DNA of 64,000 nt from positions 5,066,805 to 5,130,804 of the forward strand of contig JAJHZJ010000336.1 in NCBI GenBank assembly GCA_023548195.1. The letters run 5' to 3'. Below the pieces are notes generated by a model. The model saw nothing but the letters and a program-made list of their open reading frames with translations. It searched no databases and had not been told where the DNA came from. A program made the translations under genes and the position numbers. Origin of the DNA: Bettongia penicillata ogilbyi. Its lineage: Eukaryota; Chordata; Mammalia; Diprotodontia; Potoroidae. Of this stretch, positions 1 to 11,190 are shown piece by piece (within the stretch, counting starts at the first letter, position 1; the number at the start of each line of letters is the position of its first letter).

Positions 1-528
1 AGTCCCTCCACCCACAGAAGCTACAGGTCAGTGAGAGAGAAGGCCGGGCTGGAGGAGAGGGGAAGCAGGGCTCTCCGTGACTCGGGCCCCCTTGGGAGGA
101 AGCGGTGGCAGCAGAGGTGTGGGCGGCGGCTGAGGCGGCAGCGGCCCAGGACTCAGGAATCCCCCAACAGCAGGCAGGATCTTCATTACGGAAGATTCCC
201 ACATAAAACCTGATGGAGCTGAGCCTGGGAGACGGCCCTGCCCCCACCCCGCTCTATTACTGAAGGCTTCTGCTCAAAGCCCCCAAGGGAACTGAGATTG
301 GGAGGCGGGCCCCCCACCCGCTCCATTCCTGAAAGTCTCTGCATAAAGCCCCTGAGGGATCAGAGTGTGGGAGGCGGCCCTGCCCCCACCCCAGCACCTG
401 AACTAAAGCTCACTGATTGACAGCCGGCAGGAGGAAAGCCCATTTAAATCTCAGAGGCCAAGCACTAGCTGGGCGGATCCAGGCGGGGGTGGAAAGGAAT
501 CTCAGAAGTCAAGTAACTGGCTGGGAAA
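1..528 (+). mobile_element. L1 5'UTR (marsupial type), runs off window start
   Basis: GC-rich, purine-biased DNA with recurring phrases such as GGAGGCGGCCCTGCCCCCACCCC, directly in front of an L1 ORF1 start at 529. The two pentamer-rich blocks around 220-260 and 300-400 look like internal repeats of an L1 promoter/5'UTR. The 5' end lies outside the window. Assignment rests on position before ORF1, not on a library match. Confidence 0.65.
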
Positions 529-1050
529 ATGCCTAGAAAAGGGAAGAAAAATAAGACTATAGAGAGTTTTTTCCAACAAATGCAAATGATCCCGACTTTC
601 GGATCTGATGACGAGGACGTATCCTTGCCATTAGGGAAAGACATGGAGGGCGGGGCCTTAGTACCCCAGACACCCCAGGGGGGTGGCGGGTGGGCTCAGG
701 CCCTGGAAGAGCTCAAAAAGGATTTTGAAAAGCAAGTTAGACAGGTGGAGGAAAAACTGGGAAGAGAAATGTCAGAGATGCAACAAAAGTATGAAAAACA
801 GGTCAATACCTTGGTAAAGGAGACCCAAAAAAATGCTGAGGAAATTAACAACTTGAAAAATAGGCTCACTCAATTGGCAAAGGAGGTTCAAAAAGCCAAT
901 GAGGAGAAGAATGCTTTCAAAAGCAGAATGAGCCAAATGGAAAAAGAGGCTCAAAAGCACACTGAATTTAATAGTTCTCTCAAAATTAGAATGGAACAGA
1001 TGGAGTCTAATGACTTTACGAGAAACCAAGAAATCACCAAAAGCACTTAA
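529..1050 (+). CDS. L1 ORF1p N-terminal fragment (173 codons)
   Basis: Open frame of 173 codons starting MPRKGKKNKTIESFF. Residues ~50-170 form a charged heptad-rich coiled coil (repeated blocks of K/E/Q with L/M spacing), as in the trimerising region of LINE-1 ORF1p, the RNA-binding chaperone of the element. The RRM and C-terminal domains are missing: homology ends at 1050, where unrelated DNA begins. So the element is broken at its 3' side, the opposite of the usual 5' truncation. No ORF2 follows. An alternative is an ORF1-like host coiled-coil gene, but the leader upstream and the coiled-coil composition favour L1. Confidence 0.75.
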   Translation: MPRKGKKNKTIESFFQQMQMIPTFGSDDEDVSLPLGKDMEGGALVPQTPQGGGGWAQALEELKKDFEKQVRQVEEKLGREMSEMQQKYEKQVNTLVKETQKNAEEINNLKNRLTQLAKEVQKANEEKNAFKSRMSQMEKEAQKHTEFNSSLKIRMEQMESNDFTRNQEITKST

Positions 1051-3712
1051 AGTGTGCAAACACCGTGCACTGATTTCAGGGCTCTTGTTGATAGATAATA
1101 CTGATTCAGTTACCATTTTCTGCCTGACACATCTGGAGTGACTTTTGCAAATCAAATGTAAACCCTTTTCTTGTGACAGAAATTGTAACACCGAATATGT
1201 AAAATCTTTCCTAACACATCCTAACCTCTCACCGAGTGTTTTCTGACAGCTCCACCTCAGCCAGCAGAAGACAAATGCCAATACTGCTTAATGGAGTTTT
1301 CACATATAGAAATATATTCATTAATATGATCTCAGTAAGTGAAGGTTCTATTTTCTATCAACCGCTACAACAAAAAAATCAGAAAAGTCAGTTACATAAA
1401 AGCAAAAACATTTTTAAAAAAATAAATACCTTTATTTTCTGCTTGTAATATGGACAATAACTTTAGCCTACTTAGAAAATTAGATAGTGTAGGTTCCTGG
1501 CATGATTAATCTTACCAAACAACACTAACTGGGGCAAACTTTGTTTACAGCCTAATTTTACAATGAGTACTTCTTTGGGAGAGTTTGCCTTAGAAACAAT
1601 CTTTCCAGTATCACTATTATATTCACTCTGCACCTTGAGCAAATTCTGATTCTTTGCAAAATCTATCTTGTGAGCACACTCAGGCAAAAACTGTGGTCTC
1701 CAGAAGGCAGGATATAGGGAAGTACAAACAACACTGATTCCTATATGTCCGTCAGCTCTGGCCCCTGATGTCAGTACCTATGTGACCTGGGATTAAGTTC
1801 CCTCCTCTGACAAATGAGGGGGATGGACCAGATGGCCTCTGAGGTCCTTACATTTTATTAGATTCATGATCAGAAGATATTTACATGTTGATGCCCCCAA
1901 TAAGAAAGAAGGCATGCTTCTTAAGGGCGGAGGCTAATTTGTGCCTTTGAGTCCTGGACACTTAGCATAGTGCCTGGAATATACTAAGTGCTTAATAAAT
2001 GTTTGTTGACTGATTCGGCAGGTAAACTGCAGGTCTACTTGTATTAAAACAGGACCCAAAACTTACAGTAGTGGAGTCCTACATGCACACTAATATAACC
2101 TATCATGACATAGAGACTGAAGTCGGACTGCCTGTGTTAGAAACATGACTGTCACTCTCCCATTTGCCTTTTTTTAAAATCACATCTCCTTCCTATTATA
2201 GATGTAGAAGTTTAAAAATACTTATTTTTATGAGACTTATTAAATAAAAGTTTACCTAAGTGGTTAAAAAGACATAGGTCTGGCAGTTTATGTGCCTTAA
2301 ATGCAGTAGAGAAAAAGGGAGAGGGCATATAAAAAAAAACCCAACACTCCTAAACAATCCAGTTTTCCCTCCCTAAACTATTTAATCCAATCCCTTTAAT
2401 GAACACGATAAGAAAATATTTACATGCTTTAGTTACACAAAAATCAAAGCAATCTACTTTGTACTCAGGAATTTTTACACTTTACACAATGGACAATGAC
2501 AATATATGAATGCTTATAAAATTACACATAACATGTTAAAAGATATGTACATATACATATATGTCCAGTATCAGCAAGCCTTTGCCCTTTACCCAAATCT
2601 AAATAAGCCCTTTCATTTTTTTCTACTAAAGACAAGACATTTTATAATAAAACCTTTAAGAGGTAGAAATGTTGCCAGTGGACTTAATAAGGAGGGTGAG
2701 AGAGAGAGAAGAGTATCTGTGTGTGTATGTGTGAAAAATGTTATATTGCTTTGATCCCCACTCTACAAAAAAGGCTGACCTTAGCCTGGGGCACAGAAAT
2801 GTTAACTGTCCCAAGTGCTTAATATATACTCCACTCACTTAAATCAACTAATTTTTCAACGGTAATTTTCACAGATAATGTTTTCTTCTTCCATGCCTTC
2901 ATTTGTGGGGACCAAATATTTTTCCAAAAGATCTTAGTAAAGAAAGAAATCTAGTCTCCTGGACTTTTTATTTGGATTATTTTGTTTCTATTATGTTCTG
3001 ACTCTAATGTCACTCAGAATAAAGCTGTATCACTCAAGTTAATGATAAAAAACACCTACTTGGCATTCGGTTTTAGGAAATATTCATAGACACTGATGTA
3101 TTGGAAAAACCTTTTTAATTAAACTAAGAGTGTCAATAGTTTATTACTATCAAGGGCCCTTTGACTCACTAGGACATTAATAGAAACATATCCTTTAACC
3201 AACGGCTAACATGGCAGTGTGTTAAATATTAAGAGCAGCCTGTGATTTTCAAGTGGAGTGAATTGTTCTCAAGCTCACACACCTTATAAGTAATTACATC
3301 CAGAGTTTTACAAAGGGATAGCAACATGCATGATCTTGGTAAATCTATCCAAATTTCTTAGCACTTCAATTCAGGACTTTGGGCAACTTGTCAAGAAAAG
3401 ATAAATCAGTGATCTGATGGAATTTTTTAAAAAGTACATTCATACATAAGACACTGTATTATCAGACATGTATTCTCTTAATAAAAGAGGAATCAAATTC
3501 TAGCTTTGGCACCTCCTGGAAAAAGATCAGACAGTCCTATCCAAGGTTCATACTTTACATTCTCTTGTAGAGTCTGGATGCAAATGGCATATTACTTGTC
3601 TGTCTCTCCATGCAAATGTTTCTATATAAGTCTGCATCTACATTTACCACATTTTCAGGAAAAGATCTTGTCCTGTTCGATTTCTCTTGGGTCAACATCT
3701 TAGCTACTTCAA
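1051..3712 (-). other. SLF2: 3'UTR and downstream region of the SLF2-like gene
   Basis: No coding sequence seen. This lies immediately 3' of the SLF2-like stop codon on the minus strand. Minus-strand AATAAA signals occur at 3140-3145, 2967-2972, 1854-1859 and 1431-1436. The last would give a 3'UTR of about 2.3 kb, but I cannot tell which is used. An old MIR/L2-type repeat sits at about 1745-2020, and a short AT/GT-rich patch lies near 2530-2560 and 2720. Confidence 0.4.
1745..2020 (+). repeat. MIR/L2-type ancient repeat
   Basis: Reads TGACCTGGGATTAAGTTCCC, then a Ctrl-type core (AAATGAGGGGGATGGACCAGATG) and finally a tail containing GTGCCTGGAATATACTAAG and TTAATAAATGTTTGTTGA. This is the familiar MIR body followed by an L2-like 3' end. 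It is ancient, with no visible target duplication. Confidence 0.6.
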
Positions 3713-3748
3713 CTAAGAATCTGGTACCCAGAAGTCATGCAGCTTTCC
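3713..3748 (-). CDS. SLF2: SLF2-like terminal coding exon 19 with stop codon
   Basis: 36 bp. Acceptor CGTTTCTTTTTAG, then GKLHDFWVPDS and TAG at 3715-3713. Human ends GQLHDFWVPDS. The near identity of this tail supports SLF2 rather than another FAM178 paralog. Confidence 0.9.
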   Translation of the reverse strand, partial: GKLHDFWVPDS

Positions 3749-4715
3749 CTAAAAAGAAACGGGGAGGTGAGGGGAGAAGGAAAGTTTTGTCAAATTAACA
3801 GTCATGAAGCCATGGACCAGACTAACTCCGAAGTGTTCTGAAGAGCAAGGCGCGTGCAGTAGGTGTGGTACTACACTGGTACTACGCTGCCTCCTTACAA
3901 CACCATCTGCACTCAAATGGCAGGAGTCTGATAAAATGCCTGTGAATACTGTACATTTCCCTCAGCATCATATACATAAAGAAGGTCATTAAGGACATTG
4001 AGAACAATGTTAAGTGGATTAACACGAATCTTTGGAAATAAATTCCCATCTCTATCAATGCTATTTTAGTATGTGTACTGTTGACCTTGAAAGAAAAAAA
4101 AACCTCACCAGGAGTTAGAAAGTAAGAAAAGAGCAGCTAAAACATTTCATCAATTTTCCTGTGAAGATATTGCTTAAATACACAAAAGTTTTCTCTACAA
4201 GGAAATGCATGCCTTATCAGGTCATCTAATTACGAACAGCGGCAACATTAAAGCATCAAAACGTCAGATAGCATGAGTTCACTTTTCACTTTTCCTCAGT
4301 CATTACCTCTGAAGATTCCCTTCAGTATTCCTAAGATTTAGATATCATCTGCATGTACCCAGATAATCTCACACCAGACAGGTAGGCATTAAGCAATTAT
4401 GGCAAGGCTTCTTTGAGCAGAATTTACTACAAAGCACTAAAGGACAATCTTCATAAAAAAATCTTTTCAGTGAAATTCGATTTAAATTCACCTAGTTTTT
4501 AATACATACTATTTGAATTTTAACAACACAATTTTAAAGAAGTGTTCCCTTATGCACTATTCCTAAAACAAAACAAAAAACACTGGTACTATGAATCATC
4601 ATTTAAGTAATATGCTATAACGAAGCATAAAAATAGCAACATATTATATACACATATATTCGAAGCACACTAAGTATTCAGCATTAAGAAAAAGAATCAC
4701 ATAATGAAATCTTAC
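3749..4715 (-). other. Intron 18
   Basis: AT-rich single-copy-looking DNA of 967 bp. I see no gene, and no repeat that I can name. Confidence 0.7.
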
Positions 4716-4784
4716 CTGAATAGGCCGAGAATTTTGGATCATTTCTTGCCATTTTCCTTGTATTATGGCAACTAAATCTATTAC
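4716..4784 (-). CDS. SLF2: SLF2-like coding exon 18
   Basis: 69 bp (23 codons), acceptor TTGTTTTAAAG, donor ATTCAG|GTAAGA. Encodes VIDLVAIIQGKWQEMIQNSR PIQ; human has [20 protein letters not shown] PTQ. Closes the conserved domain. Confidence 0.92.
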
Positions 4785-5821
4785 CTTTAAAACAAAAATA
4801 AAAAAACTCATTGATATGGATAGCCTCCTAGGCTGCCAAGCTCAAGCATAAAAGGATTCAGACAACTGTCTTTTCCATCTTGGTTCTTTCTAGTACTAAA
4901 AGCAATCCAAATACTGTGTTGTCTTTTTTTCTCTCCATATTGAGAGCATAACATATTTAATCAGTCTCCGTACAGACCAATGCACCAGAATGAAAATGAG
5001 GCATTCTTTTAAATCCTCAAGCCAATTAATATCACTGTTTGTTAAATAAGCACCTGAGATATACAACCATTTTTAGGAAAAGTTTTAATTGCTTAAACAA
5101 GGTTAATGTTAAGACAACTTTCTGTAGTTGTCTTTCAGTTCAGAAATGAACTTTTTCAACCTCTGGAATTTAATAGATTCAATTTCACTTAAATAAGTTG
5201 CTACTTTTTCTTCTGGTAGGTTTAAAGAAAGCATGAAACTTGTCATTTCAGCAAGACCATCCTCTGAAGCAATTCCTTAGATCATTTCTGTCACTCTCCA
5301 CCCTGCGTAAATAAAAGAGGGGCTTCTGGCACCAACTTGGATTCAGACCCTCCACTTCAAAAAAGCCGCTGGGTGGTCCTCTTTGAACCTGTCTGTCAGC
5401 AAAAACCATAAGGTTCTACGGGCCAGTAACTCCAGTAAGTGTTCAAAAGAATGTGTTTCTGAAACCAAGGCTTTCTATTCTAGTACTAAGAGCTATTTAT
5501 CCCCAATAGGTATTTGAAAATCTGTAACTCAATACAAAAATTCACATCTGTGCACTAAGCTATTTATTTCACTTAATAAAATAAAAATACTAAATTCAAG
5601 TGACCACTCCTACAATGGACAGACTTTAGGATGTGAAAGTTATGTACATGATACACATTATTGCATAGTTTCAGACTATCCAAAATATAAGAGACAACAA
5701 AATAATAAGTGTAAGTAACCACTAAATGTGGATTTAGGATTCAATATGCAATTATATTCAATATATACATATTTTTAAAAGTGTCCACTACCATTTGTTA
5801 AGAACGAATATTCACACTTAC
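4785..5821 (-). other. Intron 17
   Basis: 1.04 kb with no coding sequence. The stretch around 5290-5420 is less AT-rich and resembles a degraded SINE, but I cannot place it. Confidence 0.6.
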
Positions 5822-5908
5822 CTTTGTTCTATGAAAAAATCTTGCATCTTCTCTGATACAACATTTTATGTGTTTCTCCAGAGAACCACAGAGCTGCAGC
5901 AAATATTT
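5822..5908 (-). CDS. SLF2: SLF2-like coding exon 17
   Basis: 87 bp (29 codons), acceptor GTTTCATGTAG, donor ACAAAG|GTAAGT. Encodes [20 protein letters not shown] then DARFFHRTK; human has [29 protein letters not shown]. Open. Confidence 0.92.
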
Positions 5909-7561
5909 CTACATGAAACAAAGACAAGGGACTTAAAACAAATTAGCTCTGAAGCATTATACACTATCAAAAGATGCAAAGCTACAGAGTTAGCCAGCCC
6001 AAGTGACAATCATTTCCAAATCTATCATCCCCCAGTTTTCAATTTCTGATGTTAATCAACCAAAACAATCATACCCCAACTCTGTCCTATCAGTGAAAGC
6101 AGTGGCTGCCAAGACAATAGGGCTATTATGGTTTCTTGCTAGTTAATATAGGAAAATAGTCAAAAATAAAAGTAGTGATTCTAAATAGCTCTTAGCCATG
6201 TAGGCATTAATGAAAAGTAGATCTAGAGCTCAGAATAGGCACTGAATTCCTCAGAAATATGAGAAGTATTCTAGCCCATTCTCCAAGGAATATTCAAGCT
6301 TCAATAGATGACCTGTTTTCCTCTAGGAACAAAACAAGCTTTTATTAATAAAAGACCTATCATACTGAATTCCTTAGAAAGTTTAATTTCTAAGTTAACA
6401 TTTTTTTAAAGAATGACTCCTCACAAACACATTAAAGACTGATGACTGTATTAGTTCATCATGCCTGAGTCAGGAGAGTAAAGAGATCAAAGTTTACCAA
6501 GCTACTGTGGATACATTTGTTTATTTTTGTGAAATCAACATTTACAAAAGGGCAAAATCAACATTTACAAAAGGGCAAAGATCCAGACTTTGGCTAGTCA
6601 AAATTTATGAACATCTCTCTATTTCCCTGATAGCATGATAACGTTTTACATCTCACAACCTTAAAAAAAAAAGGTTCAACCTCAGTGTTAAGGAAGATTA
6701 ACAAATGTTATCAACAGGATACTAGCTGCACGAAAGTCACTGTTAACAGAACTCTGCTGTTTTGTGCCCAATTCTCAAACAGTTCTAAATCCTTTTTGTG
6801 TCACGGACTCCTTTGGCAGTCTTCTGAAACCCATGAATCCCTTCTCAGAATGCTGTTTTGGTTTTTTTTAAAACTTGGACAAATGCACTTTATTTTTTCT
6901 TGTGCACTTATTTTTAATTTTAAAAAATATTTTATTTTTCCACAAGTTATATGTAAAGACAATTTTTAACATTCATTTAAAAAATTTTGAGTTTCAGATA
7001 GATTTTCTCCCTCCTTTCCTCACCTCCCCCACTTCCCAGAGATAGTAAACAATTTGATATAGCTTATATAGTAAACAATTTGATATAGCTTATACATGTT
7101 CAATCTCAGAATGCTTTTAAATGCATAAAAATTTAAAAAAGAATACAAAGAAAACCAATTATACTGAAAGTTACTTTTTTTAAAGTTTATGGACTCCAGG
7201 TTAAGAACTCATGTTCCTTACTATTTGCTGTCCTGTTCCTTTGTTGTTCTGTTTCTTCTTTCTTGTGGTTCCTCCCATTAATTCTAATCATTCTTTACAT
7301 CATAACTAATGTGAAAATATGTTTAATACGAATGCATGAGTAGAGCCTATAACAGATTGCACAGGGGAGGGTAAGGAAGAAAATTCAAAACTCAAAATCT
7401 TGTGGAAGTGAATGTAAAAAACTAAAAATCAATTAATTATTTAAAAAAATGCTTCAAAGCAAAGTCAAATTAAGTTAACTTGTGGTAACAGTTTTTCTAC
7501 ATGTGAAGTGAATTCAATTACCTTTACAAATACTATGTTAAAAATACTAGAGATCCCTTAC
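5909..7561 (-). other. Intron 16
   Basis: 1.65 kb. The right half holds a hAT-like interspersed repeat (about 6770-7205) split by an antisense L1 3'-end insertion. The left half shows only AT-rich DNA and a short duplicated phrase near 6535-6580 (AAATCAACATTTACAAAAGGG twice). Confidence 0.65.
6855..7103 (-). mobile_element. L1 3'UTR insertion with 12-bp target duplication
   Basis: Antisense L1 3' end: poly(T)-rich left edge (TTTTGGTTTTTTTT), then ATTTTCTCCCTCC and AATTTGATATAGCTTATACA, a marsupial L1 3'UTR read backwards. It is flanked by TCTCAGAATGCT at 6843-6854 and 7104-7115. A 26-bp tandem duplication (7042-7095, GTAAACAATTTGATATAGC) lies inside it. It interrupts a hAT-like repeat (GGACTCCTTTGGCAGTCT on the left, GGACTCCAGGTTAAGAACTC on the right). 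Confidence 0.7.
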
Positions 7562-7636
7562 CCTTCGTTGAAAAGGGAAAGAATAGGAACTAACTTCACT
7601 GACTAAGTGAAGAAGCACATAGGTCAGGTAATATAC
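7562..7636 (-). CDS. SLF2: SLF2-like coding exon 16
   Basis: 75 bp, acceptor ATCTCTTCTAG, donor CGAAGG|GTAAGG. Encodes VYYLTYVLLHLVSEVSSYSF then PFQRR; human has [20 protein letters not shown] F. Found by homology within an otherwise repeat-rich 5.1-kb stretch, with correct phase on both sides. Confidence 0.9.
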
Positions 7637-7738
7637 CTAGAAGAGATTAAATTAATATAATTAGTATTCTCAGTGGGAAAAAAGGATATATTTACAGCCT
7701 GACAAACCAAAATGTTATTTCTATAAGGTACTAAAATG

Positions 7739-7746
<8 letters not shown>

Positions 7747-7792
<46 letters not shown>
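7747..7792. repeat. (CA)n microsatellite
   Basis: About 23 uninterrupted CA units in intron 15, about 110 bp upstream (in gene sense) of exon 16's acceptor. Confidence 0.97.
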
Positions 7793-7794
<2 letters not shown>

Positions 7795-8546
7795 TATATT
7801 GTAGAGGACATTAAAGGACACAATAAATTACTAACTTCTTAACTTATCTACACAATAGGAAGTCACAAGCCTATATATTAGGAAGGTTGTTTGAAAGCTG
7901 TGTGACAGCTGGAGTAGAGGGCAGAAAAGTCAATTAAGTGACTATCAGAATAGACTGGGTAAGAAGTACTGAGGGCCTGAACTAGGAGGGTGGCAGCATG
8001 GAGAGAAAGAAGGAAATGACTTGAGAGATATTGTGGAAGATGAACTGACAGAACTTGACAACTAGATGTGGGTAGTGAAGAAAGAAGAAGAGGACTTTGT
8101 GGTTTTAAGCCTGAGTGACTAGGAGAACAGTGGTCTTATCAATAAAAATTGGGTATCCTATAGGAAAGCCAGGTTTATATGCAGAAGATGAGTTCAGTTT
8201 TAGATTTTGATAAACTGAGACAGACTACAACCTAAGAAAAGTAAATTCATAGGATACTCAATTCTACATTGCCAAAAGACAAAACAGGAAGAAACAGTCA
8301 TCTTCTAATAAAAATTTATTAAGGTTCTTTGCTGATTATTTCCAAACCTAGACCTCCAGGTTAACCTCTTACCACTCTTTTTTTTCTTGTCCCTAGGACT
8401 TCACATGGACGCCTTCACTTCAAAATTCTCAGCTCCACTTCATTTTTATTTGTCAGTGGCACTGACTACATGTATGTTTCTAGTCTCCTAAGCAAGAAAT
8501 CTTGGAGGTGTCAGCAACGCTTTGCTTTCCATTACATGTATATGTA

Positions 8547-8700
8547 TTTTGAGTTTCAAATTTTCTCCCTCCTTTCCTCAGCTCCCCCCTTCCCAGAGAC
8601 AGTAAACAATTTGATATAGCTTATACATGTTCAATCTCAGAGTGCTTTTAAATGCATAAAAATTTAAAAAAGAATACAAAGAAAACCAATTATACTGAAA
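8547..8700 (-). repeat. Duplicate of the L1/hAT-like junction at 6985-7169
   Basis: Nearly identical to 6985-7169 (minus the 26-bp internal duplication), from TTTTGAGTTTCA to CCAATTATACTGAAA. The segment spans L1 3'UTR, the right target-duplication copy (here TCTCAGAGTGCT) and the adjacent hAT-like DNA. Confidence 0.85.
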
Positions 8701-8719
8701 TATCTTTTTCAGAATATTT

Positions 8720-9160
8720 CATTCATTCCTTTATCCTCTATCTCTTCTGCCATCAAAGTTCAGGCTCTCACATTACATTTTTGCTACCAACTGCAAGACA
8801 GACAAGACAGTCTGACTAATTTGCCTACCAGGGCTCTGACTGTCATTCCTCTGCTTAGTAATCTATAATAGCTGATTAAGTTTAAATTTCTACCAGACTC
8901 TGAATGTCTCTTCATAACCTGATGCTCTTACCTGCTCAACCCTATTTCCTACTGCACCCTCAACATGTCCCCACTACCCTAGTTATATACCATTTTCAAA
9001 TGGTTCATCTCCTGCATACAACATGGTCATTTGCCATTCCCATGCTCTCCTCATACCTCAAATAATGCTTCCCTCCCCTAATCACATATCTAATTACCCA
9101 TTCTTTAAAAATTATGCCAGCCTTGGAGCACCCTTCTTTCATTTTCCCAAGTCCCATTAT
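8720..9160 (+). repeat. L2 LINE fragment
   Basis: Degenerate L2 ORF2 C-terminal region: CTCTGACTGTCATTCCTCTG, then a stretch resembling CTTCATAACCTGATGC and CTACTGCACCCTC, as in L2 3' ends. Many breaks. Confidence 0.55.
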
Positions 9161-9849
9161 ATTTATAACTAATAACAAACGGTTTAGTGCTTAATTACAT
9201 GCCCCTTTTATTTCTTCTAAATATTACTCTTGCTTCAACAAGTACCTTTCTCACAGCAGAACTACAGCCACAACACAGACATTTAGTGTTGGTGGTAGTG
9301 GCTATCTACTTCATTACAGCAAGTGTTACTGTAATGCCTCCTAACACAAAGGTGTGACCTTGGCTTCTTGAAAGTTATGTCAATGGGAGAGAAACTCTGG
9401 CAGATTCTACCATGCTGGAAGGACTTTAAGCACAAACTGACAATAGACGGTTCTGTTTTCCAGCATATATAAGAACAGAGAAGCTAAATTACCATGGACC
9501 ACAGCAAAAACCCGTGAGTTAAAGACAAACACAAAATGCCCCACAGTCTCGTCTAGCCCCCTTCTGCTTCCACTGTGATGGTGATACGGTGGCAGAAAAG
9601 GGGGCAAGAAGATGCTAGGAGTGACGCCCTTTTTTGGATGACCTATAAGGCTTTACTGTTGGTGTAGTGACATTCTCCAGGGTCCAACAAATGGACACAT
9701 TACCAGATGAACTGAACTGTATTCATCTTTACAGTCTTATAAAAGAAACCAGAAAACAAAAGGAAGTTGCAGTTAGATGGCAGCACAGCTCACAGATTCT
9801 CCTTTGAAAAGTAAATAAGAGGCAACGAGAAATATCATTTCACAAGATG

Positions 9850-10350
9850 GACTTCTTTTACTACAAGGCTCATGATAAATGTGGAAAAATATCACAATCA
9901 TAGTAAGTACAACTTTAGAGAAGTAGAGCATTTCTACAAAGAACTCCACAAAACCTTCCAAATCAAATCAACATACATGTTGCTATTTGGTGATTTCCAC
10001 GCACAAGTGGGCTTAGAGGATGATTAGAAATGCTAGAAGGTACAGTGTGAGAGTAAACAAGTAAGAAACAAGAGAGGCCAAAGACTTGTAGAATATACAG
10101 CCTTACCCTTAAAGTATAGATGCCTTCTCTGGGAAAAGTGTTACAAGGGTTAGACATGGAGAGCACCAAACGTAAGAAAATAAAGCATTACATTCTGACA
10201 GGTAGGAAATGATGAATGTGGGAATCATCCCCTAATCAGCTACATCCAGCTGACAACAAACTTGTTACAGCAAAGATTAATAAAAACAGAAGAAATAATA
10301 ACAATGAGAAAAAGATGGCATATAACAAAATGAACTCCAATCTGACAGCA
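9850..10350 (+). mobile_element. RTE/BovB-type LINE endonuclease fragment
   Basis: Broken translation in + frames gives VEHFYKELHKTFQIKSTYML, LFGDFHAQVG, NKRGQRLVEYT and TWRAPN. These are the endonuclease signatures of RTE-clade LINEs (FYxEL..., LGDFNAKVG, NERG..LxEF, TWxSPDG). It contains several stops, so it is inactive. Confidence 0.75.
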
Positions 10351-11058
10351 CTGCAATAATATATGTTATCCATCAAACTGTACGAATAAATTGTGCCAGA
10401 TTTACAGAAGGAAATAAAAAAAAAGCCATGTGATGGGAAAGCATGGGGGGGTTGTAATCTGCATAAAAGCAAGAGTACCCATACTGATGGGGTCAACTAT
10501 TCACTGAAGTTACTTATCAGTGAAATAAAACCTTAGCGCTAAAACAGAGGAAAGTAACCATTTCAATGATTTGCAGGAGTAATAAAAATGAGTTGGCTTA
10601 AGGTAAAAACAACACTTAAAAACACACATGAATCCTTTTCCAAAATTATGGTCTTAAAGAAATTATAATAGCACCTATTTTGTGTGACTTAGTTTATTCT
10701 AAAATTTCATGGCACAAATAAATGGAAAAGTACGACTGACTTTTTGGCCAATTTCCTGAAATTTCTTTATTACTATGAAGGGCAAACTTGTTTTCATGTG
10801 CTTCCAGCTAATTTAGTCTTTAAAAACAAGATTTTATTGGTTTTATTTTTACATCTATCCAGCTACCTTTCTTCTCCTAAACCAAGAAAACTGTTCTTTA
10901 CAAAAAAGAATAAAAGGAGGGAGGGGGTGGAAGCAGTTCAACTAAACACATCAATGAAGTCTGACAGCGTACATAGCATTCCATTTTCAAAGTCCCCCAC
11001 TTCTGCAAAGAAGGGAGAGAGCTGTATTCTTATTAGATAATCTAGTCTTAAAACATAC

Positions 11059-11190
11059 CTGTTTCTCAAGGTCTAGACCTAAACCGTCTTGGGTAAGGTT
11101 ATCCTGCTGTTCACCTGTTTGCTTTGCTATCATTTTCCTTAACAAATCAGAAGGCTTCATTTGTATAAGGCACTGACAAAGGAGAGACAT
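11059..11190 (-). CDS. SLF2: SLF2-like coding exon 15
   Basis: 132 bp (44 codons), acceptor CTTTGGCAG, donor AAACAG|GTATGT. Encodes MSLLCQCLIQMKPSDLLRKM and ends LGLDLEKQ. QMKPSDLL.KM is identical in SLF2. Phase 0 to 0. Confidence 0.92.

Larger units (their letters stand above)
7793..11058 (-). other. Intron 15 (main part)
   Basis: 3.3 kb with no gene. In order: MIR-like DNA rich in GAAGATGA phrases (about 7850-8240), a second copy of an L1/hAT-like junction (8547-8700), an L2 fragment (about 8720-9160), unassigned DNA (9280-9760), an RTE fragment (about 9850-10350) and AT-rich DNA to 11058. Confidence 0.6.

Noticed and set aside
772..1281. Minus-strand 169-codon ORF
   Set aside because: Antisense shadow of the L1 ORF1 coiled coil; no homology.
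4785..5821. Additional SLF2 exon in intron 17 around 5100-5280
   Set aside because: No open phase-compatible segment, and exon 17 joins exon 18 with continuous homology.
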